A DNA stretch of 64,000 nt from the NCBI GenBank assembly GCA_046327755.1, contig JAXLXW010000017.1, positions 1 to 64,000 of the forward strand, in the 5' to 3' direction. Shown piece after piece: positions 45,089 through 53,126 of the stretch. The notes under the pieces were generated by a model. The model worked only from the letters and a program-made list of their open reading frames with translations, was not told where the DNA came from and did no database searches. Source of the stretch: SCN-70-22 sp046327755 (GTDB lineage: Bacteria; Gemmatimonadota; Gemmatimonadetes; Gemmatimonadales; Gemmatimonadaceae). Position numbers and translations under genes: made by a program. Numbering within the stretch: position 1 is the first letter of the stretch; each line of letters starts with the position of its first letter.

Positions 45089-45142
45089 GGGACGACGGAG
45101 GGGAGACGGGAGCGGCGGCGCGCGGCCCAGCCGAGGGAGGGG

Positions 45143-45194
45143 AAAAAGGCGCCGCCGGCGCACCCCGCTCGATGGATGGGGGGGTGCGCCGGCG
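45143..45194 (-). terminator. Rho-independent terminator of the AP2-like gene
   Basis: The 14-bp perfect stem CGCCGGCGCACCCC (45153-45166) pairs with GGGGTGCGCCGGCG (45181-45194) across a 14-base loop. On the minus strand it is followed within a few bases by TTTTT (plus-strand AAAAA at about 45143). It lies 35 bases past the stop of the gene at 45229. This is the clearest intrinsic terminator in the window. Confidence 0.8.
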
Positions 45195-45228
45195 TAGACC
45201 TACGAGGTGGAGCTCTGACGCGCGGAGG

Positions 45229-45522
45229 TTACTTCTTCTGCGCTTCCTTGAGCCACTTCACCGCGGCCTTGAACGCCTTCTCCTTGCCGCCGTGGCCGGC
45301 GTCGCCGAAGAACGCGCGGTGCTTGGGGCGCCAGGCCCCTTCCTTCGTGCGGTGGTAGCCAACGCGGACGAAGTAGCCGTGCGTGCGCGTCGACTCCTGG
45401 TCGATGCGGCTGATCCCGGGGACGGCGGTGGCGCCGCTCTTCCGCTTTGCGGCCGGCTTCTTGGCCGCCTTGGCCGGCGCCTTCTTCGCCGCGGCCTTCT
45501 TGGGTGCCTTCTTCGCTGCCAT
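45229..45522 (-). CDS. Lysine-rich tail plus AP2-like DNA-binding domain protein
   Basis: A 97-residue protein. Residues 1-30 are a histone H1-like run of Ala and Lys (AAKKAPKKAAAKKAPAKAAK). The rest, ISRIDQESTRTHGYFVRVGY through KHRAFFGDAGHGGKEKAFKA and AVKWLKEAQ, resembles the short bacterial AP2-like domains that bind DNA. Start ATG 45522 is the only sensible one. It may act as a nucleoid-associated protein with a charged tail and a sequence-specific head. It is monocistronic, with a strong terminator downstream. Confidence 0.75.
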   Translation of the reverse strand: MAAKKAPKKAAAKKAPAKAAKKPAAKRKSGATAVPGISRIDQESTRTHGYFVRVGYHRTKEGAWRPKHRAFFGDAGHGGKEKAFKAAVKWLKEAQKK

Positions 45523-45734
45523 GTGGATCTGGGGCTGGGTTGCCGGCGCCTGACGAGCGACGGTCAACGACGTGGGACTGAACCAGGTGCCGGGAACGCC
45601 CGAGGCGAGAGCCGGAGCGGCGGGCGCGCCTAGTATACCACCAATCGGGGAAATCCGCCCCCCCTGCCTCACGCGCCGCGTAAGGCAGGACTACCGTTAG
45701 GCCGTCTTCGTCACAAACTCGGGTATTCCGGAGC

Positions 45735-45983
45735 GCCTGACACGCCGTTTGGACCTGCCCGGGAGCGGCAACTTGTCAGGCACCGCCTGACGCGACCTGC
45801 CTGACGCGACATCTGACGGTGCGTCTGACGCTGCGGCCGCGCTCCTGCCTGACGCTTCTGCCTGACGCTTCTGCCTGACGCCGGTGCCTGACGCGCCCCC
45901 GCGCACCAGCTGCCTGACGCGGCGCCTGACGCGGCGCCTGACGCGGCGCCTGACACGGCGCCTGACACGGCGCGGCGCCTGAC
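45735..45983. repeat. Array of GCCTGAC repeats
   Basis: About 13 direct copies of GCCTGAC(GC/AC), one inverted GTCAGGC and several half copies, spaced mostly 12 or 13 bases apart. The array lies in an 840-base gap with no credible gene (45523-46364). The core differs from the dispersed GTTAGGC heptamer by one transition (GTCAGGC). Confidence 0.85.
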
Positions 45984-46364
45984 GCGGAGCTGACGGTGAA
46001 CCCGGGCCTCGGGATGCGCGGACACCGGCGCGCGGGAACGGTCGCACGGGGCCGTTTGCCGGGCAGCTGACGGGTGTCCGCCCGCTGCAATGGGGTGGGG
46101 AGCGGCGGCGGGCGGCGCCGGCCTAACGCCGACCATGTCACCGGTCTCAGCCGTCAGGACCGGCAGGAGCTCGCAGCCCCCTCACGGCAAACTCCCGCCG
46201 CCGCCCAAACCGCCCGGAACAGGGGCGCCCGTGGCATCCCCAACCACCACCAACAGCCGCCGCAGCGTCGCCCGCATGCGGTCGCATTCACCCGCATGCG
46301 GCGGCATTCACCCGCACGCCCACGCGCTCAACCGCGGCGGGAAGTGCGACGCAGTGTACCGGTT
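45984..46364. other. Rest of intergenic gap, with a 20-bp tandem repeat
   Basis: No gene is supported. A 20-base unit CCCGCATGCGGYSGCATTCA occurs twice in tandem at 46271-46290 and 46291-46310. Open frames on both strands are products of GC bias. Confidence 0.5.
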
Positions 46365-46886
46365 TTAGGGTGCCCCGATGGAGTCGGGGGGCGGCACGTA
46401 GCCGCTGAACGGGCCAATGGTCTTGCGCATCAGCCACTCCGAATGCCCCGCCACCACGAAGTCCCGCAGCTCTCCCACCACCTCGAAGCCGTAGCGCTCG
46501 TACAGCGCGCGCGCCCGGGGGTTGAACGACGAGACGCAGAGGAAGACGTTAGGCGACTCGTGATGGCTCCGGCGCTCGGCAAAGTCGAGCAGCGCGCGCC
46601 CCACTCCGTGCGAGCGCAGGTCGGCGCGCACCGCGATGCTGCGGATGTAGCCGACAAAGGCCCCCTGCAGGACGAGCAGGACGAAGCCCGCCACCGCCCC
46701 CTCCGCATCGAGCGCAACCCATGCCTCGTGGGTCGGCAGTTGCACCACCGCCAGGCAGCGGGGGTAGTCACGCCCCAGCGTGATCCAGGGCTCGGTGGTG
46801 CTCATGATCCGCGCGCACGCCTCGGCGTCGGCGGCATCGCGCATGGGCACGATGCGCACCGCGCCAGGCGTCACGGCGTCGGGCAT
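46365..46886 (-). CDS. GNAT family N-acetyltransferase
   Basis: A 173-residue acetyltransferase. VPMRDAADAEACARIMSTTE opens the fold. IRSIAVRADLRSHGVGRALLD carries motif A with the R/Q-x-x-G-x-G/A acetyl-CoA loop, and NPRARALYERYGFEVVGEL is motif B. It transfers acetyl groups from acetyl-CoA to an unknown amine. Start ATG 46886 is used. It lies 10 bases after the next gene in the same direction. Confidence 0.88.
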   Translation of the reverse strand: MPDAVTPGAVRIVPMRDAADAEACARIMSTTEPWITLGRDYPRCLAVVQLPTHEAWVALDAEGAVAGFVLLVLQGAFVGYIRSIAVRADLRSHGVGRALLDFAERRSHHESPNVFLCVSSFNPRARALYERYGFEVVGELRDFVVAGHSEWLMRKTIGPFSGYVPPPDSIGAP

Positions 46887-46896
46887 GCCGTGCCGG

Positions 46897-47175
46897 TCAG
46901 AACTTCTCGCGGAACTTCGCGAAGCTGCCCCGAATGTCGTCGGCCAGCCCGCGCGCCGCGTCGCCAAGGTCGTCGACCACGCTCCCGTCGCCGTCCTTGT
47001 CGAAGCCGGCCATCTTCGCCTTCAGCTCGGCGATCTTCTCGTCGAACTGCGCGTCGAGCTTGGCCAGTTCATCCTTCGCGTCGGCCTTCGCGAGGTGCAT
47101 CTTCACCCGCAGCTCGTCGCGCTCCTGCTCCAGCTCCTTCATGAGCGCCTGCGCGCGCTCGCTCAGCGATCCCAT
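46897..47175 (-). CDS. Small coiled-coil protein with an EF-hand-like loop
   Basis: A 92-residue protein. Residues about 5-55 form a charged coiled coil (RAQALMKELEQERDELRVKM). A loop DKDGDGSVVDDL follows near residue 59, with Asp at positions 1, 3 and 5 as in calcium-binding EF hands, though position 12 is Leu. No family was recognised. It may form filaments or bind calcium, but neither is shown. Confidence 0.7.
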   Translation of the reverse strand: MGSLSERAQALMKELEQERDELRVKMHLAKADAKDELAKLDAQFDEKIAELKAKMAGFDKDGDGSVVDDLGDAARGLADDIRGSFAKFREKF

Positions 47176-47232
47176 GGACGTGCCTCCAGTTGAGGGATGT
47201 GGTTCCGTGGCGCCGGTCGCCTCGTGGCGCCG

Positions 47233-47571
47233 TCAGCTGCGCGGAACCGGGGAAACGCGCACCGCCGTGCCGTAGCACAGCACTTCAGTCACGCCGCTCA
47301 TGATCTCCGTGGCGTCGTACCGCACGCAGATCACCGAGTTGGCACCCAGCTCCTCGGCGTGGGCAATCATCTGCGCAAAGGCGTCGCCGCGCGCCCGCTC
47401 GCACAGGTCGGTCATCAGGGTGATGTTCCCCCCAACCAGCGTCTGCAGCCCCGCCCCGATCGTCCCGAACACCGATCGCGACCGCACCACGATCCCGCGC
47501 ACCACGCCCAGCGTCTCGTCGATGCGGTATCCATCGAGCTGGAACGCCATCGTCACCATCGAAGCCTTCAT
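47233..47571 (-). CDS. YbjQ family (UPF0145) protein
   Basis: A 112-residue YbjQ/UPF0145 domain. LGVVRGIVVRSRSVFGTIGA and GGNITLMTDLCERARGDAF are the family core, and HAEELGANSVICVRYDATEI ends it. Members form pentameric rings; the function is unknown, possibly metal or lipid related. The frame starts with three close methionines, and the first is used. Confidence 0.88.
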   Translation of the reverse strand: MKASMVTMAFQLDGYRIDETLGVVRGIVVRSRSVFGTIGAGLQTLVGGNITLMTDLCERARGDAFAQMIAHAEELGANSVICVRYDATEIMSGVTEVLCYGTAVRVSPVPRS

Positions 47572-47611
47572 CGATCCTCGTCAGGCAGGAGAGTGAACCG
47601 GCACACCGCGC

Positions 47612-48196
47612 CTAGAAGCGCAGCCCCACGAGCGCCGAGACGAGCGAGCGCTCGCGCTGCTGCGCCGTGACCGCGGCGCCGTCGCCGCGCCAGCGGTGCA
47701 TCCGCGCCTCGGCAAAGGGGCGCCAGCGCGAGCCGGCGTAGTCGACGCCGATGCCACCATGCGCCCCCAGCGCCACGCCGGGCAACCCGGACTGACCGTA
47801 GGCGCCGCCACCGGCGAGGAGATACGGCGCAAAGTCGCGCACTTCATGACGGTAGAAGAGCCCGCCCGCCGCCGCCATCGTTCGCGCGGTGCGCCCCGCC
47901 ACCACGGCGTCGCCGATGGAGAGCGGTGGCGCGGAGCTCTGCGCGAAGAGCACGTCGAGGCGCATCCCGAACCCGTTGGTGCGCGGCCCCAACTCGATCG
48001 ACGCCTGGACCTGGCCGCCGATGTCACTCCCCACGCTCCCGGCGCCGCCGGCACGCGGAAGCGTCACCCCGCCGCCCACGCGAAAGTCCTGAGCCGACAG
48101 CGATCGCGCCAAACCTACCGTCAGTGACAGCGCCGCAACGGCAACCGCCGCCGCGCTGACCGACAACCGACCGAACGACCCCCGCATCGTGCGCAT
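47612..48196 (-). CDS. Outer-membrane beta-barrel-like protein
   Basis: A 194-residue exported protein. Its signal peptide runs to LARSLSAQD. The mature part alternates small and aromatic residues (FRVGGGVTLPRAGGAGSVGS, FAPYLLAGGGAYG, LGAHGGIGVDYAGSRWRPFA) and ends LVSALVGLRF, with the terminal Phe typical of outer-membrane barrels. About eight strands are likely. The function is unknown. Confidence 0.75.
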   Translation of the reverse strand: MRTMRGSFGRLSVSAAAVAVAALSLTVGLARSLSAQDFRVGGGVTLPRAGGAGSVGSDIGGQVQASIELGPRTNGFGMRLDVLFAQSSAPPLSIGDAVVAGRTARTMAAAGGLFYRHEVRDFAPYLLAGGGAYGQSGLPGVALGAHGGIGVDYAGSRWRPFAEARMHRWRGDGAAVTAQQRERSLVSALVGLRF

Positions 48197-48351
48197 CGCA
48201 GCCCTCTCGTCAGGCGGGCGGCGACATGCGCGCCCGTCCCCTCAGTATGGACGCCGCATGCGGCGGCGGCAATGTAGCGCGTCCCCCGGCGCCTGCCCGG
48301 GACCATCCGCAAGCGCGCAAGCACCCACCGTGCCGCGCGCCGCGCCACCGG

Positions 48352-49167
48352 TCAGTCGCGCAATTGCATCTGCGCAACGATCTCCTTGATGAGTTTGGCG
48401 CAAACAGGTGCCGTCACCTCGTCCAGGTCGCGGCGCGGGTTGTACTCCACCAGGTCCGCCCCCACCATGGGCTGGTCGATCCCCTGCACCACGGACAGCA
48501 CCTCGCGCACGCTGAGCCCACCAGGCTCCCGGTGCGACACCCCTGGCGCAAAGGCAGGATCGAGGACGTCGACGTCGAGCGAGAGGTAGACCGGATGGCG
48601 CAGCGCGAACCGCTCGCCCGCCACCCAGCGTCGCATGTCCACCACGTCCACGCCGAAGCGATCGGCTTGTTCGCGCTGGTGCCGCGTCATGGCGCGGATC
48701 CCCACCTGCACCAGCTGGTCGGCGAGCCCCTCCTCCATGATCCGGGCAAAGGGACAGGCGTGCGAGTAGCGATCACCCTCGAACGACTCGTACAGGTCGT
48801 TGTGGGCGTCGAGGTGGAGGATGGTGAGCCGCGGGTGGTGGCGCCGCAGGGCGCGCAGCACGGGATACGTGATCGAGTGGTCGCCGCCCAGCACCAGCGG
48901 GCGCCGCCCCGCCGACAGCAGCGCGTCCACCGCCTGTTCGATCGCCGCGCGCGGGTCGTCGCCTAACGCCACGTCCCCCGCGTCCTCCCACGCCACGCCG
49001 GGCTCGATCAGCTGCAAGCGCTCGCTCCACGCGTTCGACGCGGTCGATTGCAGCTCACGGCGGATGGCCGCGGGCGCCTCGGCCGGCCCGCGCAGGAACG
49101 ACGACGACGCGTCGTAGCAGGCGCCGAGGAGCGCCGGGCGGCCACGCGCGTCGTTCGCGCCCGTCAT
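48352..49167 (-). CDS. Arginase/agmatinase family hydrolase
   Basis: A 271-residue ureohydrolase. All metal-binding motifs are intact: LGGDHSITYP, HLDAHNDLYES and SLDVDVLDPAFAPGVSH. It hydrolyses a guanidino or formimino group using two Mn2+; arginine, agmatine and formiminoglutamate are candidates. Start ATG 49167 overlaps the TGA of the creatininase-like gene (ATGA), so the two are coupled. Together they suggest breakdown of a guanidino or cyclic amide compound. Confidence 0.9.
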   Translation of the reverse strand: MTGANDARGRPALLGACYDASSSFLRGPAEAPAAIRRELQSTASNAWSERLQLIEPGVAWEDAGDVALGDDPRAAIEQAVDALLSAGRRPLVLGGDHSITYPVLRALRRHHPRLTILHLDAHNDLYESFEGDRYSHACPFARIMEEGLADQLVQVGIRAMTRHQREQADRFGVDVVDMRRWVAGERFALRHPVYLSLDVDVLDPAFAPGVSHREPGGLSVREVLSVVQGIDQPMVGADLVEYNPRRDLDEVTAPVCAKLIKEIVAQMQLRD

Positions 49168-49928
49168 TCGTACAGCGCCGAGAGGTCGGCCGCCGCCAAC
49201 TCCGTGAAGTAGCCAGCGATCTTCTCCGCCGCGTCGCGCACGAAGCGCTCGCCGTGCGCCGCGGTGGACTCGGCCGGATTCCCCACCCCGGTATCGTCGG
49301 TCACGCTGGGCCAGTCGCGCTGCGCCCACGCCCACCCCTCGCGCAACGCCGCCATGCGGAAGCGCCGCGCCTCCCCTGCTCCCGCTTCCGACAGCGGTCG
49401 CACCTGCGCCGGCGCCAGGTGCATCATCACGCTCGTCTCCAGCGCCCCGGCGTGATCGCCCGGCTCGGCGAAGTAGCGCTTCGCATCGAGCACCGTCCAC
49501 CAGTTGACGAAGGAGAGGAAGAGCGACGTCTGCGGTTGCAGCTCGCGGAGTAGCGGCTTGAAGTCGTTGCCGCCGTGGCCGTTCACGATGACGAACTTGC
49601 GTGCCCCGTGCGGCTCGAGCGCGCGCAGGAGGTCGCGCAGCACCGCCAGCTGCGTGCTCGGGTTGAGGTTGAGGCAGTAGGGCACCGCCAGCTGCCCCGT
49701 GTTCACCCCGAACGGCACCGGCGGAAGGACCACCACGCGCGCCCCGCGCTCCCAGGCCAACCCAGCGGCCGCGATCGCCACTTCGCTCGCCTCCACCACG
49801 TCGGTGGCGTACGGCAGGTGCGTGTTGTGTGCCTCGGTTGCCCCCCAGGGGAGGACGACGACGTCATACTGCGCCTCGCGCACCGTCGGCCAATGCGACT
49901 CGGCGAGGACCCAGGGGCGGGTGGTCAT
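49164..49928 (-). CDS. Creatininase family protein
   Basis: A 254-residue metal-dependent amidohydrolase. VVLPWGATEAHNTHLPYATD carries Glu and His ligands near residue 33, NGHGGNDF gives the central His/Asn ligands, and GDHAGALETSVMM the C-terminal ligand. Creatininase-fold enzymes open cyclic amides or related compounds with two metal ions; the specific substrate is unclear. It shares an ATGA overlap with the arginase-like gene downstream and begins 20 bases after the lipoprotein gene. Confidence 0.88.
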   Translation of the reverse strand: MTTRPWVLAESHWPTVREAQYDVVVLPWGATEAHNTHLPYATDVVEASEVAIAAAGLAWERGARVVVLPPVPFGVNTGQLAVPYCLNLNPSTQLAVLRDLLRALEPHGARKFVIVNGHGGNDFKPLLRELQPQTSLFLSFVNWWTVLDAKRYFAEPGDHAGALETSVMMHLAPAQVRPLSEAGAGEARRFRMAALREGWAWAQRDWPSVTDDTGVGNPAESTAAHGERFVRDAAEKIAGYFTELAAADLSALYE

Positions 49929-49948
49929 GAGGAGAGGGAGAAAGTCGA

Positions 49949-50521
49949 TCAGTCGACGCGGGCGATGGCCGCGCGCGGGGCTCGCAGCAGGCGCGGGGCG
50001 TCGCTCACCCCAGAGACCGAGACCACGACGTCGATCGAGTCGCCGACCGGCCACGTGGGTCCATCGCGAAGGACGAACTCGACCGTGGTCGCCCCTGCCT
50101 CGCGCGGCTGTTCTTCCCGCGCCTCGCCTCGCACGACGTCGCTCCCGTGCACGAGCCAGACGGCATCGACGCCGAGCGCCCCCGGAACGCCGCGACTGCC
50201 GGCTGCACCGCTGTCCTTCGCGGCAGCGCTCACACGTAGGACGGCGATGAGGCGGGTCGAGGCGGAATCAAGGAGTGGCTGGAACGATCGCCACGCCTCG
50301 ACCTCGATCGACAGCGCGTCGTCCCCCGCCGGCAGCTGTGTGGGGGCGGCGAGGAGCGTCTCAGTGCTGAGCATCGTCGACGCCCCCTCGCGTGGTGCAC
50401 CACCAGTCTCCGACGATGGCTCGCCGCACGCCACCGCGGCTGCCATGACCCCGCACGCGAGCGCGAGCCGGGTGCCGCGCCACGCGCTGGTGCGGCGGAA
50501 GGCTCTCCGCGCGTGCATCAT
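49949..50521 (-). CDS. Putative lipoprotein of unknown function
   Basis: A 190-residue protein with a lipoprotein signal (LALACGVMAAAVACGEPSSE). The mature part has strands of an immunoglobulin-like character (SRLIAVLRVSAA-like, WLVHGSDVVRGEAREEQPRE, VDVVVSVSGVSDAPRL). No family was recognised. It starts five bases after the DUF411 stop, so it is very likely part of the same transcript, which makes a role in copper handling possible. Confidence 0.7.
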   Translation of the reverse strand: MMHARRAFRRTSAWRGTRLALACGVMAAAVACGEPSSETGGAPREGASTMLSTETLLAAPTQLPAGDDALSIEVEAWRSFQPLLDSASTRLIAVLRVSAAAKDSGAAGSRGVPGALGVDAVWLVHGSDVVRGEAREEQPREAGATTVEFVLRDGPTWPVGDSIDVVVSVSGVSDAPRLLRAPRAAIARVD

Positions 50522-50526
50522 CCCGA

Positions 50527-51030
50527 TCAGTGGCTGGCAAAGACCTTGGTCGTGCCGGTCTTCGTGAACGAGACGACGTCGTACTTGTCGGCGCGCGAGC
50601 CGGGAACCTCCATCCCCGGGCTCCCCACCGGCATCCCCGGCGCGGCGATCCCCGCGATGGCCGGCTTCTCGGCCAGCATGCGCTTGATGTCGGCCGCGGG
50701 GACGTGCCCCTCGACCACGTAGCCGTTCACGATCGCCGTGTGACACGAGGCCAGGCGCGGCCCGACGCCCAACCGCCCTTTTCGCGCCTGCAGCTCTTCG
50801 TCCGTGATATCGAAGACCTGCGCCTCGAAGCCGTTCGCCTTGATGTGCTCCACCCACGACTTGCAGCAGCCGCAGGTGGGCGACTTGTAGACCTGGATGA
50901 CGGTCTTGGCCGTGGTGCTCGCCGGCGGAATGTGGCGGTGCAGCGTCTCGTCGCGGCGTGCCGAGGCGGCGCCAGCCAGCGTGAAGACGAGGGAGAAGGC
51001 CGAGAGGAGGATGATCGACGGACGCGTCAT
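50527..51030 (-). CDS. DUF411 family copper-related protein
   Basis: A 167-residue periplasmic protein with a signal peptide (MTRPSIILLSAFSLVFTLAG). The core VYKSPTCGCCKSWVEHIKAN has the CxCC metal-binding signature of DUF411, and GVGPRLASCHTAIVNGYVVEG and GMPVGSPGMEV complete the family pattern. Members are linked to copper resistance or delivery. It heads a run with the lipoprotein, creatininase-like and arginase-like genes. Confidence 0.9.
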   Translation of the reverse strand: MTRPSIILLSAFSLVFTLAGAASARRDETLHRHIPPASTTAKTVIQVYKSPTCGCCKSWVEHIKANGFEAQVFDITDEELQARKGRLGVGPRLASCHTAIVNGYVVEGHVPAADIKRMLAEKPAIAGIAAPGMPVGSPGMEVPGSRADKYDVVSFTKTGTTKVFASH

Positions 51031-51132
51031 GGACGGCGGGGCAAGACGGTCAGGTGGGCGCGAGGGAGCATGGACCCTAGCCGCGCCGGGGAGGGAGCGC
51101 AACCCGCGCTCCGGTCTCCGGGGAGATACCCC

Positions 51133-51612
51133 TCAGCGCCGCGATTGGTCGTAGGCGATGGTGGCGCCGATCGAGGGGAGGGCGAAGACGAGCGCCCCCA
51201 TCGTCCAGCACAGCGGGCCGCAGTCGCGGCGATCGCCGTCGTAGCGCCAGTTCCCCACGCGCACGAGCCCGGCGGCGGCGAGCATGCCTAACGCCGAGCC
51301 GCCAAGCGCGGCGGGAAACTTCCCGTCACGCCCGATCAGCGCAGGGACGGTCGCCGTGGCGAGCCAGATGCTCGCATAGGCCCCGACGTACGCCGCCTGT
51401 CCCGCCTGGTCGTCGTCGGCGCCGAAGGCGCGCGCCACGCGCTTGGTCGCGATCCCGCCGCCGAAGAACGCCACCGGCCCCGCCACGGTCCCCGCCAGCA
51501 CCTGCGCCGTGACCCGGGCTGAGGAGAGCGACGGGAGATCGGCGCGCGACTGTGCGTGAGCCGCCGTGGGAAGGAGGGCGATGAAGAGAAGCAGGCGCAC
51601 CAGGAAGCGCAC
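51133..51612 (-). CDS. Exported membrane protein of unknown function
   Basis: A 159-residue protein. GTG 51612 is chosen because GGAGG lies nine bases upstream; GTG 51618 is also possible. The signal peptide FLVRLLLFIALLPTAAHAQ is followed by hydrophobic segments (VLAGTVAGPVAFFGGGIATK, YVGAYASIWLATATVPALIG and LGGSALGMLAAAGLVRVG) and a CGPLCWTMGALVF element. No family was recognised. Confidence 0.65.
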   Translation of the reverse strand: MRFLVRLLLFIALLPTAAHAQSRADLPSLSSARVTAQVLAGTVAGPVAFFGGGIATKRVARAFGADDDQAGQAAYVGAYASIWLATATVPALIGRDGKFPAALGGSALGMLAAAGLVRVGNWRYDGDRRDCGPLCWTMGALVFALPSIGATIAYDQSRR

Positions 51613-51622
51613 ACCCACGCAC

Positions 51623-51652
51623 CTCCCGTCTCCCATCTCCCGTCTCCCGTCC
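51623..51652. repeat. Family D heptamer array, copy near 51.6 kb
   Basis: Four CCCGTCT-type units between the stop of the 135-residue gene and the start of the exported protein gene. Confidence 0.75.
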
Positions 51653-51659
51653 GCCCTTC

Positions 51660-52067
51660 TCACGCGGCCGTCGGATCCACGAGGTCGATCGCCACCGTCT
51701 GCTCCCCGTTGATGAGGATGCGGACGTTGTTGCTCGCCGAGTCGACGGGGACGAGGAAGAAGAGCGGGAGCTTGGGCGGAAAGCGCATCGAGAGGCCGAC
51801 GAGTCTCTCCCCATCGCGGAAGGTCACCGCGACCAGCTTGGAGCCGCGCAGGCGCGGGTCGACCGGGGCGATGTCGTGCCCTTCGACGTGCTTGGCGTCG
51901 CCGTCGAGCGACTTCACGAAGAAGAGTGCCTTGAGGTCGGAGAGCTTGACCTCGTGCATCCCGTCGGCGGTGCGGATGTGGCACTTGGGGCGCGCCGGGT
52001 CGACGTCAAGGCTGGTCCCCTTGAGCATGTGCCCATCGGCGAAGCGCGCCACCACCATGTTGGCCAT
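51660..52067 (-). CDS. DUF6982-like conserved protein
   Basis: A 135-residue soluble protein. MANMVVARFADGHMLKGTSL, then PKCHIRTADGMHEVKLSDLK and ALFFVKSLDGDAKH, form a pattern found in small conserved proteins of Acidobacteriota and Gemmatimonadota. It resembles the DUF6982 domain, which I assign from memory and not with certainty. The C-terminal half (FRDGERLVGLSMRFPPKL) repeats the first part, so two similar subdomains are likely. The function is unknown. Confidence 0.65.
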   Translation of the reverse strand: MANMVVARFADGHMLKGTSLDVDPARPKCHIRTADGMHEVKLSDLKALFFVKSLDGDAKHVEGHDIAPVDPRLRGSKLVAVTFRDGERLVGLSMRFPPKLPLFFLVPVDSASNNVRILINGEQTVAIDLVDPTAA

Positions 52068-52202
52068 CGTGTCGTTCTCCTGCGACGTTCGGGGCGTCTG
52101 TCTACCACTCGGCAAAGTACCCCACGCGCCATGGCGCAGAAAGTCACGGGATCGGGACGATACGGCGCATCGTCATCGCAGCGCGCGCCGTCGTGGCTCC
52201 GA

Positions 52203-52727
52203 CTACAGGTCGCGGCGATAGCGCACGAGGTCGGGGGCGTAGCCGGCGCGTTCGTAGAGGGCGCGGGCACGCGCGTTCCGTTCGAAGACGTGCAGGGTGA
52301 TGCGATCGTATCCGCGCGCGCGCCCCCAGTCGTCGGCCGTGGCGAGGAGGGCACGCCCCAGCCCCAGCCCTTCGGCCTCGCGGGCGATGGCGAGGATGCC
52401 GACGTGGCCGTGGCGCGCCCCGGTGAAGTAGTCGGTGCGGGTCTCGAGGAAGAGCAGGCCGATGATTGCAGCTGCCGGCGACACGGCGACGTACAGCGCC
52501 GCCCCGGTCGTCTCCAGCACCTCGAGCGTGTCGAACGCTTCGCCCAGCGCCCGCGCCTCCCCGGCAGCAATCGAGCCGGGGCGCACGTTGGCCGGGAGGC
52601 CGAAGTCCTCCAGGCGCGACAGCAGCGCCATGACGCCGTCGCGGTCGCCGGGCACCGCGGCGCGAATGGTCCAGCGCGAAGCGTCGCCGCGCGAAGCGTC
52701 ACCGGCAGAGTCGGAAGGGGGTGTCAT
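52203..52727 (-). CDS. GNAT family N-acetyltransferase
   Basis: A 174-residue acetyltransferase. WTIRAAVPGDRDGVMALLSR starts the domain. HVGILAIAREAEGLGLGRALL is the acetyl-CoA loop region, and VFERNARARALYERAGYAPD is the C-terminal motif. The substrate is unknown. The N-terminus contains a short repeat GDASRGDASR. It is not obviously linked to its neighbours. Confidence 0.85.
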   Translation of the reverse strand: MTPPSDSAGDASRGDASRWTIRAAVPGDRDGVMALLSRLEDFGLPANVRPGSIAAGEARALGEAFDTLEVLETTGAALYVAVSPAAAIIGLLFLETRTDYFTGARHGHVGILAIAREAEGLGLGRALLATADDWGRARGYDRITLHVFERNARARALYERAGYAPDLVRYRRDL

Positions 52728-52859
52728 GGCGCGGGCGCTGGAGGGAGGTGGAACCGTCGGCTGGGGCGCACCGTAGGGAGTGCTGGCACCGTGACAAGTG
52801 CCGTCCTAGCTTGCCGGCGCGGGCGTTCCGCACCGGCGTGTTCCCACGGGAGGGGTACC

Positions 52860-53114
52860 ATGGAAGAGATCAAGGTGGCCGGCGGCAACCTCAAGGCCAA
52901 GATCAAGGAGTTGCTGCACGAGGGGAACGTGCGGCGCATCGTGATCCGCAATCCGCAGGGGCGCACGCTGCTCGATCTCCCGCTCACGGCGGGGATCGCC
53001 GGAGCCGCACTCCTCCCGTTCTGGGCCGCCATCGGAACGGTGGCGGCGCTGGCCACCGACTACACCATCGGCGTCGAGCGCGACCCGGGGAAGTCGGTCC
53101 AGAAGCCGCAGTAG
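52860..53114 (+). CDS. DUF4342 domain protein
   Basis: An 84-residue protein. MEEIKVAGGNLKAKIKELLH and EGNVRRIVIRNPQGRTLLDL are the DUF4342 core, and LTAGIAGAALLPFWAAIG is a membrane-prone segment. GGGAGGGG before ATG 52860 is a good ribosome binding site. The role is unknown. It converges with the M3 peptidase gene. Confidence 0.88.
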   Translation: MEEIKVAGGNLKAKIKELLHEGNVRRIVIRNPQGRTLLDLPLTAGIAGAALLPFWAAIGTVAALATDYTIGVERDPGKSVQKPQ

Positions 53115-53126
53115 CGGCGAGGGGAC

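Noticed and set aside
42473..45358. A 961-codon open frame on the plus strand
   Set aside because: It runs opposite five good minus-strand genes (alaX, zinc-ribbon, MOSC and others) with arginine-rich, low-complexity sequence and no family motifs. It is a high-GC shadow.
45697..46136. Coding sequence across the GCCTGAC array (116, 141 and 121 codon frames)
   Set aside because: All minus-strand frames translate as repeated Arg/Val, Ser/Gly/Ala or Gln/Ala/Pro units because the DNA is repetitive. There is no ribosome binding site or domain.
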